A DNA stretch of 32,348 nucleotides from Chloroflexota bacterium (GTDB taxonomy: Bacteria; Chloroflexota; Dehalococcoidia; Dehalococcoidales; JAFGLR01). Below are positions 15,301 to 22,957 of this stretch, one piece after another (positions within the stretch are counted from its first letter, which is position 1; the number at the start of each line of letters is the position of its first letter). Below the pieces are notes generated by a model, which worked only from the letters and a program-made list of their open reading frames with translations, did not search any database and had not been told where the DNA came from. The stretch lies in the NCBI GenBank assembly GCA_016210585.1, contig JACQTX010000094.1, positions 1-32,348 of the forward strand, given 5' to 3'. The translations under genes were made by a program, and so were the position numbers.

Positions 15301-18252
15301 CCGGCAGCACCCACCAACCTGGCCGCGCCGTCCATCACCGCAACGCAGGTAACCCTGACCTGGACGGACAACGCCGTCAACGAGAGCGCCATCCTTGTCC
15401 AGCGCGCCACCGACGGTAATTTCCGCAATAGCCTGGTCACCTTCACCCTGGGGCGGAACGTAACGACATATACCGACCTCACCGTGCTCAGTGCGACAAG
15501 GTATTTCTACCGTGTTTTGGCCCAGAACGGTGTGGGGCAGTCGGCACCCACCAACGTGGTGAGAGTGGAAACGCCGGTGGCCAGTGTCCAGAGCATTCCC
15601 GCAGCGCCCACCACACTAGGGGCAACCCGGGTGGAAGCGGGACGCATTGACATCCAGTGGACGGACAACGCCAGCAACGAGGCCGGCTTCCGCATCCAGC
15701 GTTCTACCGCGGCCACCTTTACGGAAAACCTGTTTGTGACCACGGTAGCATCGAACAAGACCAATTTCTCCGACCGCGGGGCCAGTGCCGGCATAACCTT
15801 CTACTACCGTGTCTTTGCCTTCAATAGCGCCGGTAGCTCGGCACCTTCAAATGTCATATCCGCCACGCCCCCGGCGCCCACCGCGGCACCGGTGGCGCCA
15901 TTGAACCTGAATGGCCAGGTGCTCATCGGGTCGGTGGCTGTGGAGCTTACCTGGAATGATGCTTCTAGCGACGAGGCCGGCTTCCGTATCGAGCGGGCTG
16001 ATGACCCGGGCTTCACCCAGAACGTCAAGCGCTGGACGGTAGGGGCCAGCTTTAACAGGTATAAGGATGTTACCGGTGCCCGGGACAGTACCTACTACTA
16101 CCGTATCGTGGCCCACAATGCTATCGGGGAAACGATCTCGTCCACCTTCACCGTCAAAGCGGCCTCACCGGACTCTGCACCGAAAAACCTGGTGGTCGTC
16201 TCGGCTTCTGACAGGATGGTTGACCTAGAATGGGAGGATACCACGAATAATGAGACTGGCTTCCTCGTGGAGCGGGCCACCGATGCGGCTTTCACGGCTG
16301 ATGTCACCAGCTTTAACGTGCCCAACCCGGCCTTTGCCCTGGATAACACGGGGCCGGGTCCCGCACAGGGGGACGGCTCGGCCAAGATACGGTTCTCTGA
16401 TGTCACCATTGAGGCACTCAAGACATACCATTACCATGTCCGGGCTGTAAACGACCTCGGGCAGTCCGCAGATTCCGCCGCGGTGACCACCGCTGTAGCC
16501 GTAACCACTCTCCCCGGTGCACCATTCGGACTGGTCGCAACGCCAGCAGCCCTCGGGCGGAACGACCTCACCTGGATAGACAATGCCAATAACGAGACAG
16601 GCTTCCGTGTCGAGCGCTCCACGGACGACGTTACGTTCGCCGCTATCGCCGACCTTGATGCCAATGCCACATCCTACTCTGACACGGCGGCCACGTCAGG
16701 CGCCACATACTCGTATCGTGTCATCGCGCTGAACACCCTGGGTGAATCGCAGGCCTCGAATGTGGCAGTGGTGACCTCCCTTGCTATTCCGGCGCCATCG
16801 GAACTGAAAGTGGCGTGGGCCTCACCCCAGGCCAAACTGACCTGGATAGATAACTCTGCCACCGAGACTGGCTTCCGTATCGAGCGCTCTACCAACAACT
16901 TCACTACCATCCAGGCTACTTTCAGTGTTGCGGCTAACACGACCACGTTTAATGACGCTGGTATCACTGTGGGTATTACCTACTCCTACCGCGTCGTCGC
17001 CGTTAGTGACATAGGCGATTCCCCGGTCTCCAATGTGGCCACCATAAAGGTTATGCCGCCCGCTGAGCCTGCCGAGATAGGAGCATCGGCGGTGCCCGTT
17101 ACGGTGACGATGAAAGCTGGCGGCGAGCTGGAAGCACCGGAGCCAGTCATCCTGAATAGCTCTGGCAAGACGACGAAGGCAGCCAGGCTGGAGAGCCGGG
17201 GTAAGAAAGTCGCCATCGCTATTCCTGCCGGCACCACGATGCGCAAGGCTGATGGGACACCATTGACCACAATAACGTCGGCGCAGGTGGTGACACCACC
17301 GCCACCACCGGCGAGCAATGTTATCGTCGCCAGCCAGGACTTCGGGCCGGACGGCGCTAGCTTCAGTCCCGCCATCACACTCACCATCAGCTATGACCCA
17401 GCCAGTCTGCCCGCCGGTGTGACTGAACGGGACCTGGCTATCGCTTTCTGGGATGGTGCCAAATGGGTAACGCTAGAGACTACGGTTGATACACAAAATA
17501 AGACGGCTTCGGCCCAGGTGACCCATTTCACGGCTTTCGCTCTGCTTGGTGCCCAGACGCCGCCACCGGCACCGGCGCCCATGCTCAATATTGTCTCGCC
17601 TAAACCGGGCGACACCCTTGTCGCCGGCAGCATCACGGTTACCGTCAGCGTGGCTGAGTTCCAGCTTGTGCCGCCGGGGACAGTGGCCATCCCCGGTCAG
17701 GGACATCTCCATTACTATCTGGATGTGCCGATACCCACCACGCCGGGAGCACCTGCCGTGACCGCGCCCGGCACCTACAAAGCCACACCCGGGACAGCCG
17801 TGGCGTGGGAGAATGTCATGCCGGGAACGCACACCTTTGGCGCCCAGCTTGTGAACGTGAACCACACGCCATTGGAGCCTCCGGTGACGGCAACGGTTAC
17901 CGTGACCGTAACCCAGCCTGTCGTCCCACCGGTGCCACAACCACCGGCCATACCGGCACCCACTGTCCCACCCGCACCCGTGCCAACACCCGCACCTAGC
18001 CCAGCACCTGTGCCAATGCCGTCACCCACGCTGGTGCCCGCCCCGCTGCCCACGACAGCGCCCGGACCCATTATCACGGTGGTGCCTGCCCCGGTGCCCG
18101 CACCCTCCGTCATCGTAGTACCGGCCCCGGTGCCGGCAGCGGGACCAGCACCCCAGGGTGCTAGCTGGTGGCTAATTGGCAGCATTATCGGGGCCGTTGT
18201 CGTGCTGGGGCTGCTCATCTTCCTGGTGCGCCGTCCCAGGTCAACCGGCTAG
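9340..18252 (+). CDS. Giant secreted multicopper oxidase with FN3, PKD and a duplicated module
   Basis: This is a 2970-residue extracellular, membrane-anchored protein. A signal peptide (about 1-27) is followed by a complete multicopper oxidase with all four copper motifs: HLHGAH (174-179), HDH (246-248), HPIHIH (581-586) and HCHILSHEDNEM (640-651), the last with Cys641, His646 and Met651 for the type 1 copper. Such enzymes oxidise phenols, metals or bilirubin-like substrates while reducing oxygen. Then come two FN3-like domains (about 662-847), module A (849-1078), four PKD domains (1087-1410, WLWDFGDG signatures), module A' (1423-1642), three PKD (1648-1893), seven FN3 (1896-2570), a ZU5/Ig-like region (2577-2735), a beta domain (2748-2860), a Pro-rich stalk, a transmembrane helix (about 2943-2963) and a basic tail. 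GGAGGAG precedes ATG 9340. The substrate is unknown. Confidence 0.93.
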   Translation: MKRLILTIVTVITILGLALPTAVPAAAAPVPGGTLDPTTIPKYEAPLLIPPTMPRTSELQEPNGPVDYYEIAVRQFQQQVLPPGMPLTTVWGYGSVNHPGSFSYPAYTVEATYNKPVRVKWINGLVDALGNFLPHLLPIDQTIHWANPPGGIAGRDNHGMDQAPYTGPVPIITHLHGAHVTEESDGFPEAWFLPAANNIPAGYATVGSYYDAFKAEAEAKYGQAWQPGTAVFQYPNDQRAATLWFHDHTVGMTRANVYAGPAGFYLLRGGPDDVVTGTLPTGAREIPLVIQDKSFNADGSLFYPGDRAFFEGLDPAQLQIPFAPDAALGGESDVAPIWNPEFFGNTMVVNGHTWPYLDVEQQRYRFRLLNASDSRFVILKLNNGDPIWQIGSDGGFLPAPVQLTELLLGPAERADIIVDFTDVPAGTNLILQNIGPDEPYGGGVPSVDFVSADPNTTGQVMQFRVIAPTGADFSTPPVQLGLPALTPLGAADNTRQVSLNELDSATVAVPADEEGNWVLDANGNLVLDPAGIPFGPAMARLGTLNPDGTGNPLEFEAPITENPALDHTEVWEIYNFTADAHPIHIHQVQFQVVNRESIATGTITGPEPGEVGFKDTLIAYPDTITRFKAKFDISGLYVWHCHILSHEDNEMMRQFYIGSPPAAPASLSAMLVSATRVDLTWTDSSTTESAFRIERSTDGTTFAEIGSVLPNATSFSDTALELNVTYYYRVIATSPIGDSAPSNAVFMSVAVPEVPTDLTAIVMSVTRVDLIWTNQSSNEAGFRIERSLDDFATAPGVTFAVAPGQRTFSDITVTATNTYSYRIVAFNAVGDSAPSNTATAKVTARLQAGPIDPRSIYQNNPYTGLPGYYQDDQGTRVALLPITGDGLNAPTQIYDEPVPTNPYSVFLGYGTEAFYYMASSVFDTSAGNGLAEFAIEAAFGGAGDAMPGQEFVFARTRIRIDVPVPGAYTIQHPYGTITLDATQADIDAGKGINYTSDIGVERDFAAATVDNGGISRFLHQTTPAPPAGWIGDGGSVGPVTGSPTGYNKVRVTGPAGSNLGGPGIDFVESNLFSVSGRLQTAATPIPSFAMSLDPTTGIAPAAVTFTDTSTGTPTAWLWDFGDGTTSTEQNPVHQYATAGDYTVRLTVANAAARVATSRVVRIYSAPAASFTYTLPNGIPPVGISFSDTSTGNPASWLWDFGDGSTSALRNPVHTYAAAGAYTNTLKVTNPAGTATASQTLRISSNLTAGFTLGLNPANGVAPVTVTLTDTSAGAVTDWLWDFGDGTTSTLQAPPAKTYDAAGNYKVTLTVTDAEGSAATSRTISIYSVPVASFTKSAATGVPPLTVKFTDTSTGNPTSWLWQFSDGVTTTTSNIANPVKTFSRAGQYSVTLTVTNPAGTDVTSQTVAVSLAFAGPNPIVLKLGPIAPRSIYQGNPDTGLPAYYEDDQGAQVSLLPIIGNGVVGPTQVFDNVVLTNPYSVFLGFGTEAFYYVASSVFDTSAGKGLAEFAIEAAFGGAGDAVPGQEFIFNRTRIRIDVPVPGTYTVQHPYGTISFNVTQADIDARGGINYTNDVGVQRDFLTAGTGNLSRFLHQTVPAPPAGWIGDGASVGPVTGSPTGYNKVRVTGPGGFFAESAQFMVSGRLYVPPPAVSFTVSLDPANGVAPVNATFTDTSTGDVVSWLWDFGDGATSNLPNPTKTYTEAGNYAVTLTVSNVGGTASTSQVVSAFTPPVASFTKVLSPANGVAPVTVTFTDTSTGNVTSWLWDFGDGTTSNLQNPTKTYTVAGNYTITLTATNPAGSASVSQTVSVYTPPVASFTRSLSPADGIIVGNTPVTVTFTDTSTGNITGWLWDFGDGTTSNVQNPIKAYAVAGDYTITLTATNAAGSASASQAVTILGPPKAPSALTATIVSPTQVDITWTDNAFSETSFRIERGVNGGAFAAIGTAPANATVFSDPAVALNSTYRYQVIAVNDYGESAPSNVVQILVGLPAAPTNLAAPSITATQVTLTWTDNAVNESAILVQRATDGNFRNSLVTFTLGRNVTTYTDLTVLSATRYFYRVLAQNGVGQSAPTNVVRVETPVASVQSIPAAPTTLGATRVEAGRIDIQWTDNASNEAGFRIQRSTAATFTENLFVTTVASNKTNFSDRGASAGITFYYRVFAFNSAGSSAPSNVISATPPAPTAAPVAPLNLNGQVLIGSVAVELTWNDASSDEAGFRIERADDPGFTQNVKRWTVGASFNRYKDVTGARDSTYYYRIVAHNAIGETISSTFTVKAASPDSAPKNLVVVSASDRMVDLEWEDTTNNETGFLVERATDAAFTADVTSFNVPNPAFALDNTGPGPAQGDGSAKIRFSDVTIEALKTYHYHVRAVNDLGQSADSAAVTTAVAVTTLPGAPFGLVATPAALGRNDLTWIDNANNETGFRVERSTDDVTFAAIADLDANATSYSDTAATSGATYSYRVIALNTLGESQASNVAVVTSLAIPAPSELKVAWASPQAKLTWIDNSATETGFRIERSTNNFTTIQATFSVAANTTTFNDAGITVGITYSYRVVAVSDIGDSPVSNVATIKVMPPAEPAEIGASAVPVTVTMKAGGELEAPEPVILNSSGKTTKAARLESRGKKVAIAIPAGTTMRKADGTPLTTITSAQVVTPPPPPASNVIVASQDFGPDGASFSPAITLTISYDPASLPAGVTERDLAIAFWDGAKWVTLETTVDTQNKTASAQVTHFTAFALLGAQTPPPAPAPMLNIVSPKPGDTLVAGSITVTVSVAEFQLVPPGTVAIPGQGHLHYYLDVPIPTTPGAPAVTAPGTYKATPGTAVAWENVMPGTHTFGAQLVNVNHTPLEPPVTATVTVTVTQPVVPPVPQPPAIPAPTVPPAPVPTPAPSPAPVPMPSPTLVPAPLPTTAPGPIITVVPAPVPAPSVIVVPAPVPAAGPAPQGASWWLIGSIIGAVVVLGLLIFLVRRPRSTG
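11884..12573 (+). repeat. Duplicated module A (first copy) inside the oxidase gene
   Basis: This encodes about 230 residues from GPIDPRSIYQNN to VSGRL. The same module recurs at about 13606-14265 with strong protein and DNA identity. Shared landmarks are PRSIYQ, NPYSVFLG, GTEAFYY, SSVFDTSAG, GLAEFAIEAAFGGAGDA, RIRIDVPVPG and WIGDG. I know no named family with this combination. Each copy is followed by a PKD block, suggesting that module plus PKD domains were duplicated together. Confidence 0.85.
12595..15018 (+). repeat. PKD-domain repeats in the oxidase gene
   Basis: Seven PKD units of about 80 codons carry the signature FTDTSTG followed by WLWDFGDG. Four lie at about 12598-13572 and three at about 14281-15018, separated by module A'. 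The fourth unit has a degenerate signature (WLWQFSDG). PKD domains are beta-sandwich spacers found in surface proteins and often take part in polysaccharide or cell-surface contact. Confidence 0.85.
13606..14265 (+). repeat. Duplicated module A' (second copy) inside the oxidase gene
   Basis: This encodes about 220 residues from GPIAPRSIYQGN to VSGRL, parallel to the copy at 11884-12573. It lacks about ten residues near its end (the NLGGPGIDF part of the first copy) and has scattered substitutions. Long identical DNA stretches, such as the one encoding LAEFAIEAAFGGAGDA, point to a fairly recent duplication or continuing gene conversion. Confidence 0.85.
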
Positions 18253-18270
18253 AGGCACGTGGCACTCAAC

Positions 18271-18302
18271 GCAATAGCCCCCGGTCTTCCGGGGGCTATT
18301 GC
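18271..18302. terminator. Bidirectional 14-bp hairpin between convergent genes
   Basis: GCAATAGCCCCCGG (18271-18284), loop TCTT, CCGGGGGCTATTGC (18289-18302) form a perfect 14-bp stem 18 bases after the oxidase stop and 84 bases before the end of the convergent MFS gene. No strong T run follows on either strand, but strength and position indicate transcription termination for both genes. Confidence 0.75.
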
Positions 18303-18385
18303 TATTGGACAATATCCCAAAAGTCTTTCATTCTTTATGTGCAGCGTAATCCGCCAGAACAAACTACCCGGACAGCAGTGAGTTT

Positions 18386-19630
18386 TCAGCCGCGCAGGGA
18401 TTTATGCTTGCGGATAGTGGCAATGAGAGGGATGGATGCAAAGCACAGAATGGAGAGTGTCAACAGGACGGGATAGTAGCTCCCGGTGCGGTCATAGACG
18501 AAGCCGGCAATAACCGGGCCAACGGCGCTCCCGCCCAAGAAGGCCAGATACAAGGCGCCTTGCAGCGCGCCATAGTGCTTCAGTCCGAAGAAGCTGGCCA
18601 CCAGCATGGCCATGTTGGGCGCCCAGCCACCCTGCCCCAGCCCAATCAGCACTGAGTAGAGCCATACATAGGGTAGAGAATAGGCCTGTATGATGACGAT
18701 CAGGGCTGAAGCGGTAAAGGAAAAGGAAAGGCCCGCCGCGTATTTGGGGCTAATTCTGTCGCAGAGATAGCCAAAGAAGAACTTACCGGCCGCGCTGGAC
18801 AGCCCAACAATACCGATAGTAACCACCGCCGAGGTGGTGGCAAAACCATGCTCGCTCAGTATGCTGACCTGGTTTTGCACGGCGGCCGTGTTCGCCAGCC
18901 CATAGATGGCAAAGGTCACTGCCGCTATCCAGAAGGCGCCCGTGCCCAGTCCCTCCTTCAGATTCAGTCCTGCCGTCATCCCCGGTCTGGAGGCGCTCCC
19001 GGACGGCACCTGTGCTACGGCGTCACCGTAGGCCCGGAGGCCCTTAGCGCGCGGGTAGTCCCTGACGATGATGAACACCATTGGTAGCATGACGGCGAGC
19101 AAGGCCGATGCCATGATGAGGTAGGCACCGCGCCAGCCCAGGCCGGGCACGAGGTAGTTCCCGATTAGCGGTGCCAGTGCCAACCCGCCAAAGCCGATGC
19201 CGATAAAGGCTAGCCCTTGCATCGTCCCACGCCGGCGGGAGAACCAGTTGGTGACTGCCGCACTGACCGGCACCGGCCCTATCAGCATCCAGCCGAAGCC
19301 AAGAAACAGGTGTAACAGATAGAAATTCCAGATAGCCGAGGTCCGGCTGAGCAGAAACAGGGAAAGGGACATGACTATTGTCCCGGCCAGCAATACCCGC
19401 CGTGGCCCGTGCCAATCAGTCAGCCGGCCCACTGCAGGCGAGATGGCCGCCGCGGCCAGGCAAAACACCAGAAAGGCCGTCGCTACCTCGGTGCGGCTCC
19501 AGGTGAACTCAGAGGCAATGGGTTTGTTGAGGACACTAAAGCCGTAGAAGCCGAAGCCCCAGTTCAGCGTGAGCGTAACAAATCCTGTCAGGATTATCCA
19601 GTAACCGTAGAAGAACCTACTGGTGTTCAC
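18386..19630 (-). CDS. MFS transporter
   Basis: This 414-residue protein is a major facilitator superfamily permease with 12 predicted membrane helices. It resembles the oxalate/formate antiporter and monocarboxylate transporter branch (MNTSRFFYGYWIILTGFVT, WSRTEVATAF). A motif-A-like loop GRLTDWHGPRRVL lies between helices 2 and 3. SRRRGTMQGLAFIGIGFGG and YDRTGSYYPVL are also typical. It probably exchanges or takes up small organic acids across the cytoplasmic membrane; the substrate cannot be read from sequence. The start is GTG at 19630 with a weak GAGAAG upstream. It is convergent with the oxidase gene. Upstream lies a possible gene remnant overlapping its first codons. Confidence 0.9.
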   Translation of the reverse strand: MNTSRFFYGYWIILTGFVTLTLNWGFGFYGFSVLNKPIASEFTWSRTEVATAFLVFCLAAAAISPAVGRLTDWHGPRRVLLAGTIVMSLSLFLLSRTSAIWNFYLLHLFLGFGWMLIGPVPVSAAVTNWFSRRRGTMQGLAFIGIGFGGLALAPLIGNYLVPGLGWRGAYLIMASALLAVMLPMVFIIVRDYPRAKGLRAYGDAVAQVPSGSASRPGMTAGLNLKEGLGTGAFWIAAVTFAIYGLANTAAVQNQVSILSEHGFATTSAVVTIGIVGLSSAAGKFFFGYLCDRISPKYAAGLSFSFTASALIVIIQAYSLPYVWLYSVLIGLGQGGWAPNMAMLVASFFGLKHYGALQGALYLAFLGGSAVGPVIAGFVYDRTGSYYPVLLTLSILCFASIPLIATIRKHKSLRG

Positions 19631-19780
19631 TAAGTCTTCTCAAACCTATCGGGCCAAAGGTGGGCTTGCTCGCCTTACGGACCATGGTGGGGTCAAATTC
19701 GGAGGCCTTGTAGCGGTTTATCACTTGGAGTAGAATAGCAGCCGCATAGGGCAATGTCAATGCCGCCTTGACAAAAGCGG
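19618..19780 (-). pseudogene. Possible protein-coding remnant upstream of the MFS gene
   Basis: A minus-strand frame free of stops, without a convincing start, reads VKAALTLPYAAAILLQVINR and then YKASEFDPTMVRKASK before stopping just inside the MFS gene. Composition and codon use look protein-like. The ALTLPYAAAILL segment is reminiscent of MmgE/PrpD proteins, of which another fragment lies at 24807-25199, but the likeness is too short to trust. Confidence 0.25.
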
Positions 19781-19806
19781 CTTATCCGCATACAGTATGA
19801 CCTATC

Positions 19807-20163
19807 ATGGCCGAAAAGGATGTTCGCCTCGAAGAAATTCCCCTGGACTCGCCAAGGCTGAGGGATTTTGTCAGGTTTCCCTGGCAGCTCTACAAGGGTG
19901 ACCCCTGCTGGACACCGCCGCTTAAGGGCGACCTGCTGGGGAGCCGTTTGCTGGGATTGCCCGGCTTGCTGACATCCAGGCACCCTTACCATCGTCATGC
20001 CCCTGACATAGCCCTGCGCTATCTAGCGGTGCCATTTTCGCGGGACGCTCGGGCGATCCGTGGCTTTGTATACAAATCGGCTCACCTTGTGGATGCAATG
20101 ACAGGTCTCGTCTCGCCAGATGTCGTTGTCAGGCTATATGAAGGCATCGCGTTACCTGGCTAA
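19807..20163 (+). pseudogene. Truncated GNAT-like N-acetyltransferase
   Basis: The first 65 or so residues (RLRDFVRFPWQLYKGDPCWT, PPLKGDLLG, HPYHRHA) match the N-terminus of a family of roughly 380-residue GNAT-type proteins with the FxxFPWxLYxxDPxWxPPL signature. After HPYHRHA the expected continuation is lost and the frame runs into unrelated sequence, ending 12 bases inside the convergent ligD. The acetyl-CoA binding domain is missing, so this is a decayed 5' fragment. The break point near base 20010 could mark the insertion edge of the end-joining cluster. Confidence 0.6.
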
Positions 20164-22860
20164 CTTCAGTTTTTGCTTCAGATCGCTCTTGGCCGCCAAG
20201 ATATTGCCCCACAGGTCGCCAAGCTGCGCCAGCCGGTCCGGCACATTGAGGATAGTGAAGTCAGTCGGGTAGACCGCGCCTAGCTCATCCCAGTGCAAAG
20301 GCGTTGAGACCGTGGCTTCAGGTGATGGACGGAGCGAATAGGCGGAAGCCAGCGTTTTGCCACGGACGTTCTGGTTATAGTCCAGGAATACCTTGCCGCT
20401 CCGTTTTGCCACTGCCCAGTCGGTGGTGACTGATCTCGGATGGCGTTTTGTCAGGAACTGGCAGATGGTCTTTGCGGCGGCGTGAACAGCGTGAAAATCG
20501 AGCTGGCGCAGTATCGGCACATAAACATGAAGCCCGGTAATGCCCGATGTCTTGACGAAGGACGATAGCGAGAGCTCATCGAGGGTTTCCTTCAGCCAGA
20601 GAGCGACCTGGCAGGTCAGGGCAAAGCCTTCCCGGTTCAGTTGCGGCTCAGCACCGGGCAGCTCAGTCCCGGAGTAGATATATGGGTCCAGGTCAAAGAT
20701 GATAAAGTCAGGGTACCTGCTGAGAAAATCCACTCTATCTGCCTCGTCAGTCAGATTGTCAGGGACTTCCCTATCCGGGCCCGGGCTGACGCGGGAGAAC
20801 CAGCTATGGAACTCCAGGTCAGCGAGCTGCCCCAGCCACATGAGAGTGGGAAGATTGTTGCAGAGAATGTAATCACGGCGCTTCTCACTGCGTTCTGCCA
20901 GTGGCACGGTAACTACGAAATCGGGGGCCGGGCCGTTCCAGTGCTTCTGGAAGAAGTGCTCGCCGTGGATACCATCCGGGTAGCGGCTCAGTGTGATAGG
21001 GCGGTCGCGTAGATGTCTCAGGAGATGTGGTGAGACTCCGGCGAGATAGATGAGCAGGTCTCGCTTTGTCAGGGCGGGCCGCCCATCAAGGGCGGGCCAC
21101 AGCTCTTTGCCCAGGTTATTAAGCTCTATTCTATACTGGCCAATATCCAGCATGAAACTGTCCCGATGGTCTCCCAACTGCTTTAAGATACGTGTGACCG
21201 CATCGTCAGGCGCCGCACCGGTTTCTTTCGAAGAGACCGGCGTGGGCGGCATAATGCCGATTTGACTGCGGTGCACCTGCCCAGGGGGTTTATCATGGCG
21301 AAGGCGCAGGAAAACGGGCACACGGAGCTTTCCATCCCGTGTCCATTCCGCGAACTTGACCTCAGCCACGAGCTCCGGCCTGACCCATATCACCGGTGCA
21401 TTCACCTCTGGCACTATGGCGAAGGGGCACTGCTGTGTCTTGATGGCTTTCAGTCTTGTTTGCAAGTCCTCGAGGGAACGGTCATCAAATCCGGTGCCAA
21501 CATGGCCAGCTGATATCAGCTGGTCCTCCTCATTGTAGTAGCCGAGCAAAAGCGCACCGAAAGTGCCCGACCGGCCGCCCTTGCCTTGTGTATAGCCACC
21601 GATGATGAAGTCATCCGTCCTAGTGGACTTTATCTTAAGCCAGTCAGCAGAGCGTTCTCCCGGCCTATAGAGGCTATCTTTTCTTTTGGCGATAATACCT
21701 TCCAGGCCCGTAGCAATAGCACCCTCGTAGATAGCAGTGCCGTCGCCTTCGAAATGCTCCAGCAGGCGCACCGAGGGTGAAGGGTGTAAGATACGCCTGA
21801 GCAGCTTTTTTCTCTCCACCAGGGACACCTCCAGCAGGCTGTAGCCGTCCAGGTACAGAATATCGAAGACATAGTAGGTAATGACCGCTGCCTTTTGCCC
21901 CTGGCTTTCTTTCCGATGCATTGCGTCCAGGAATCCCTGCAGGCATTGGAAGCATATTCTGCCTCGCACATCCAGAGCGATGATTTCACCATCCAGCACT
22001 AGCTGGCCAACGGGTTGTCCTTTCAGGTCATCCCTGACACGGGCGTATTTCTCAGTTACATGACCACTTCGGGAAAGCAGACGGACCGTGCCCTGATTGA
22101 TTGTAGCAATAATACGATAGCCGTCCAGCTTCGGCTCGAAAAACCAGTCAGGGTTGGAAAAAGGCTTTGTTGCGGTGGCAGCCAGCATCGGCGCTATCAC
22201 TTCCGGGAACGGTGCTTTACGACTTCCGGGAAGGCTTGATAGTCCTGCAACAGCAACGGGACGCGGTGCGGTGCCCGCCTTAAGATCAGCAATGGTTGGC
22301 CCGGAAAGCACCGAGGCATCTTGTCCAAGGACTTCATTTCCCGAGGTGGCAAAGTCATCCTGATGCTTGATAAGCAGCCAGTCTTTTTCGCCGCGTTTCA
22401 TTTTGACCAGCGTCCAGGAGCCCTTAAGTTTGTGGCCGCGCAGAAAGAAGGACAGCTTGCCATTAGCCAGGCCCTGCCGTATGCGCTCTTGAGCGCTGGC
22501 CCTGTCATGGAAGTATAGCTCACCATCATCATCGGGGGAATAGTCGCCGCGGTCCCAGACTATAACCTGGCCGGCGCCATATTCTCCTTTGGGAATGGTC
22601 CCTTCAAAGGAAGCGTAGTCGAGCGGGTGGTCTTCCACCATCACAGCCAGGCGCTTGACCTGAGGGTCCAGCGAAGGTCCGCCGGGAACGGCCCAGGATT
22701 TCAGCACGCCCTCAAGCTCCAGGCGGAAATCATAGTGTAGCCGGCGCGCGGCATGTTTTTGCACCACGAAGATGAGAGTCCCCTCACCCTCCATCCCGGT
22801 TCCCGGTAATGGCTCGGGAGTAAGACCCAGCGTGCGCTTCTCTTGATATTCCTTAAGCAT
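20152..22860 (-). CDS. ligD: Multifunctional DNA ligase D (phosphoesterase-ligase-polymerase)
   Basis: LigD repairs double-strand breaks with Ku by trimming, filling and sealing ends. The 902 residues contain three domains in the order phosphoesterase, ligase, polymerase. The phosphoesterase (about 1-195) has His36, His42, Tyr43 and Asp44 in KHAARRLHYDFRLELEG and His78 in DHPLDYASFEG. The ATP-dependent ligase (about 220-540) has the adenylated Lys244 in EPKLDGYR, then LDGEI, EGIIAKR and DWLKIKS. The archaeo-eukaryotic primase-type polymerase fills the C-terminus, with ELWPALDGRPALTKRDLL, IIFDLDP and SGITGLHVYVPI. All key residues appear present. On the minus strand TATAAT (22879-22874) lies only 13 bases before the ATG and no Shine-Dalgarno is visible, so a nearly leaderless mRNA is possible. 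Ku is encoded 1 kb away. Confidence 0.96.
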   Translation of the reverse strand: MLKEYQEKRTLGLTPEPLPGTGMEGEGTLIFVVQKHAARRLHYDFRLELEGVLKSWAVPGGPSLDPQVKRLAVMVEDHPLDYASFEGTIPKGEYGAGQVIVWDRGDYSPDDDGELYFHDRASAQERIRQGLANGKLSFFLRGHKLKGSWTLVKMKRGEKDWLLIKHQDDFATSGNEVLGQDASVLSGPTIADLKAGTAPRPVAVAGLSSLPGSRKAPFPEVIAPMLAATATKPFSNPDWFFEPKLDGYRIIATINQGTVRLLSRSGHVTEKYARVRDDLKGQPVGQLVLDGEIIALDVRGRICFQCLQGFLDAMHRKESQGQKAAVITYYVFDILYLDGYSLLEVSLVERKKLLRRILHPSPSVRLLEHFEGDGTAIYEGAIATGLEGIIAKRKDSLYRPGERSADWLKIKSTRTDDFIIGGYTQGKGGRSGTFGALLLGYYNEEDQLISAGHVGTGFDDRSLEDLQTRLKAIKTQQCPFAIVPEVNAPVIWVRPELVAEVKFAEWTRDGKLRVPVFLRLRHDKPPGQVHRSQIGIMPPTPVSSKETGAAPDDAVTRILKQLGDHRDSFMLDIGQYRIELNNLGKELWPALDGRPALTKRDLLIYLAGVSPHLLRHLRDRPITLSRYPDGIHGEHFFQKHWNGPAPDFVVTVPLAERSEKRRDYILCNNLPTLMWLGQLADLEFHSWFSRVSPGPDREVPDNLTDEADRVDFLSRYPDFIIFDLDPYIYSGTELPGAEPQLNREGFALTCQVALWLKETLDELSLSSFVKTSGITGLHVYVPILRQLDFHAVHAAAKTICQFLTKRHPRSVTTDWAVAKRSGKVFLDYNQNVRGKTLASAYSLRPSPEATVSTPLHWDELGAVYPTDFTILNVPDRLAQLGDLWGNILAAKSDLKQKLKLAR

Positions 22861-22873
22861 CTGTAATATCTAT

Positions 22874-22879
22874 ATTATA
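22874..22879 (-). promoter_or_regulatory. -10 box of ligD
   Basis: TATAAT on the minus strand ends 13 bases before the ligD ATG. The transcript would have a 5' leader of only a few bases. No good -35 is visible 16-18 bases upstream. Confidence 0.45.
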
Positions 22880-22924
22880 GCCTTCTTTGGCATGGCCCGT
22901 AGTATGGATTACGGCGAAAGCAGC

Positions 22925-22940
22925 TATAATTGAAATAGGG
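22925..22940 (+). promoter_or_regulatory. Shared end-joining promoter element (DUF72 gene)
   Basis: TATAATTGAAATAGGG lies 17 bases before the DUF72 start. A nearly identical block, TATAATAGAAATAGGG, occurs on the minus strand before the Ku gene (24681-24666), 15 of 16 bases the same. The TATAAT part is a perfect -10. Confidence 0.55.
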
Positions 22941-22957
22941 GTACTCCGGAGGAAAAT

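Noticed and set aside
12595-17050. Regular repeats that could suggest a CRISPR or tandem-repeat array
   Set aside because: The periodicity (about 240-300 bases) is that of PKD and FN3 domain codons in one intact frame; there are no short identical repeats with unique spacers.
17775-18218. Gly/Thr-rich minus-strand frame at the end of the oxidase gene
   Set aside because: It is the reverse of the Pro-rich stalk of the plus-strand protein; low complexity only.
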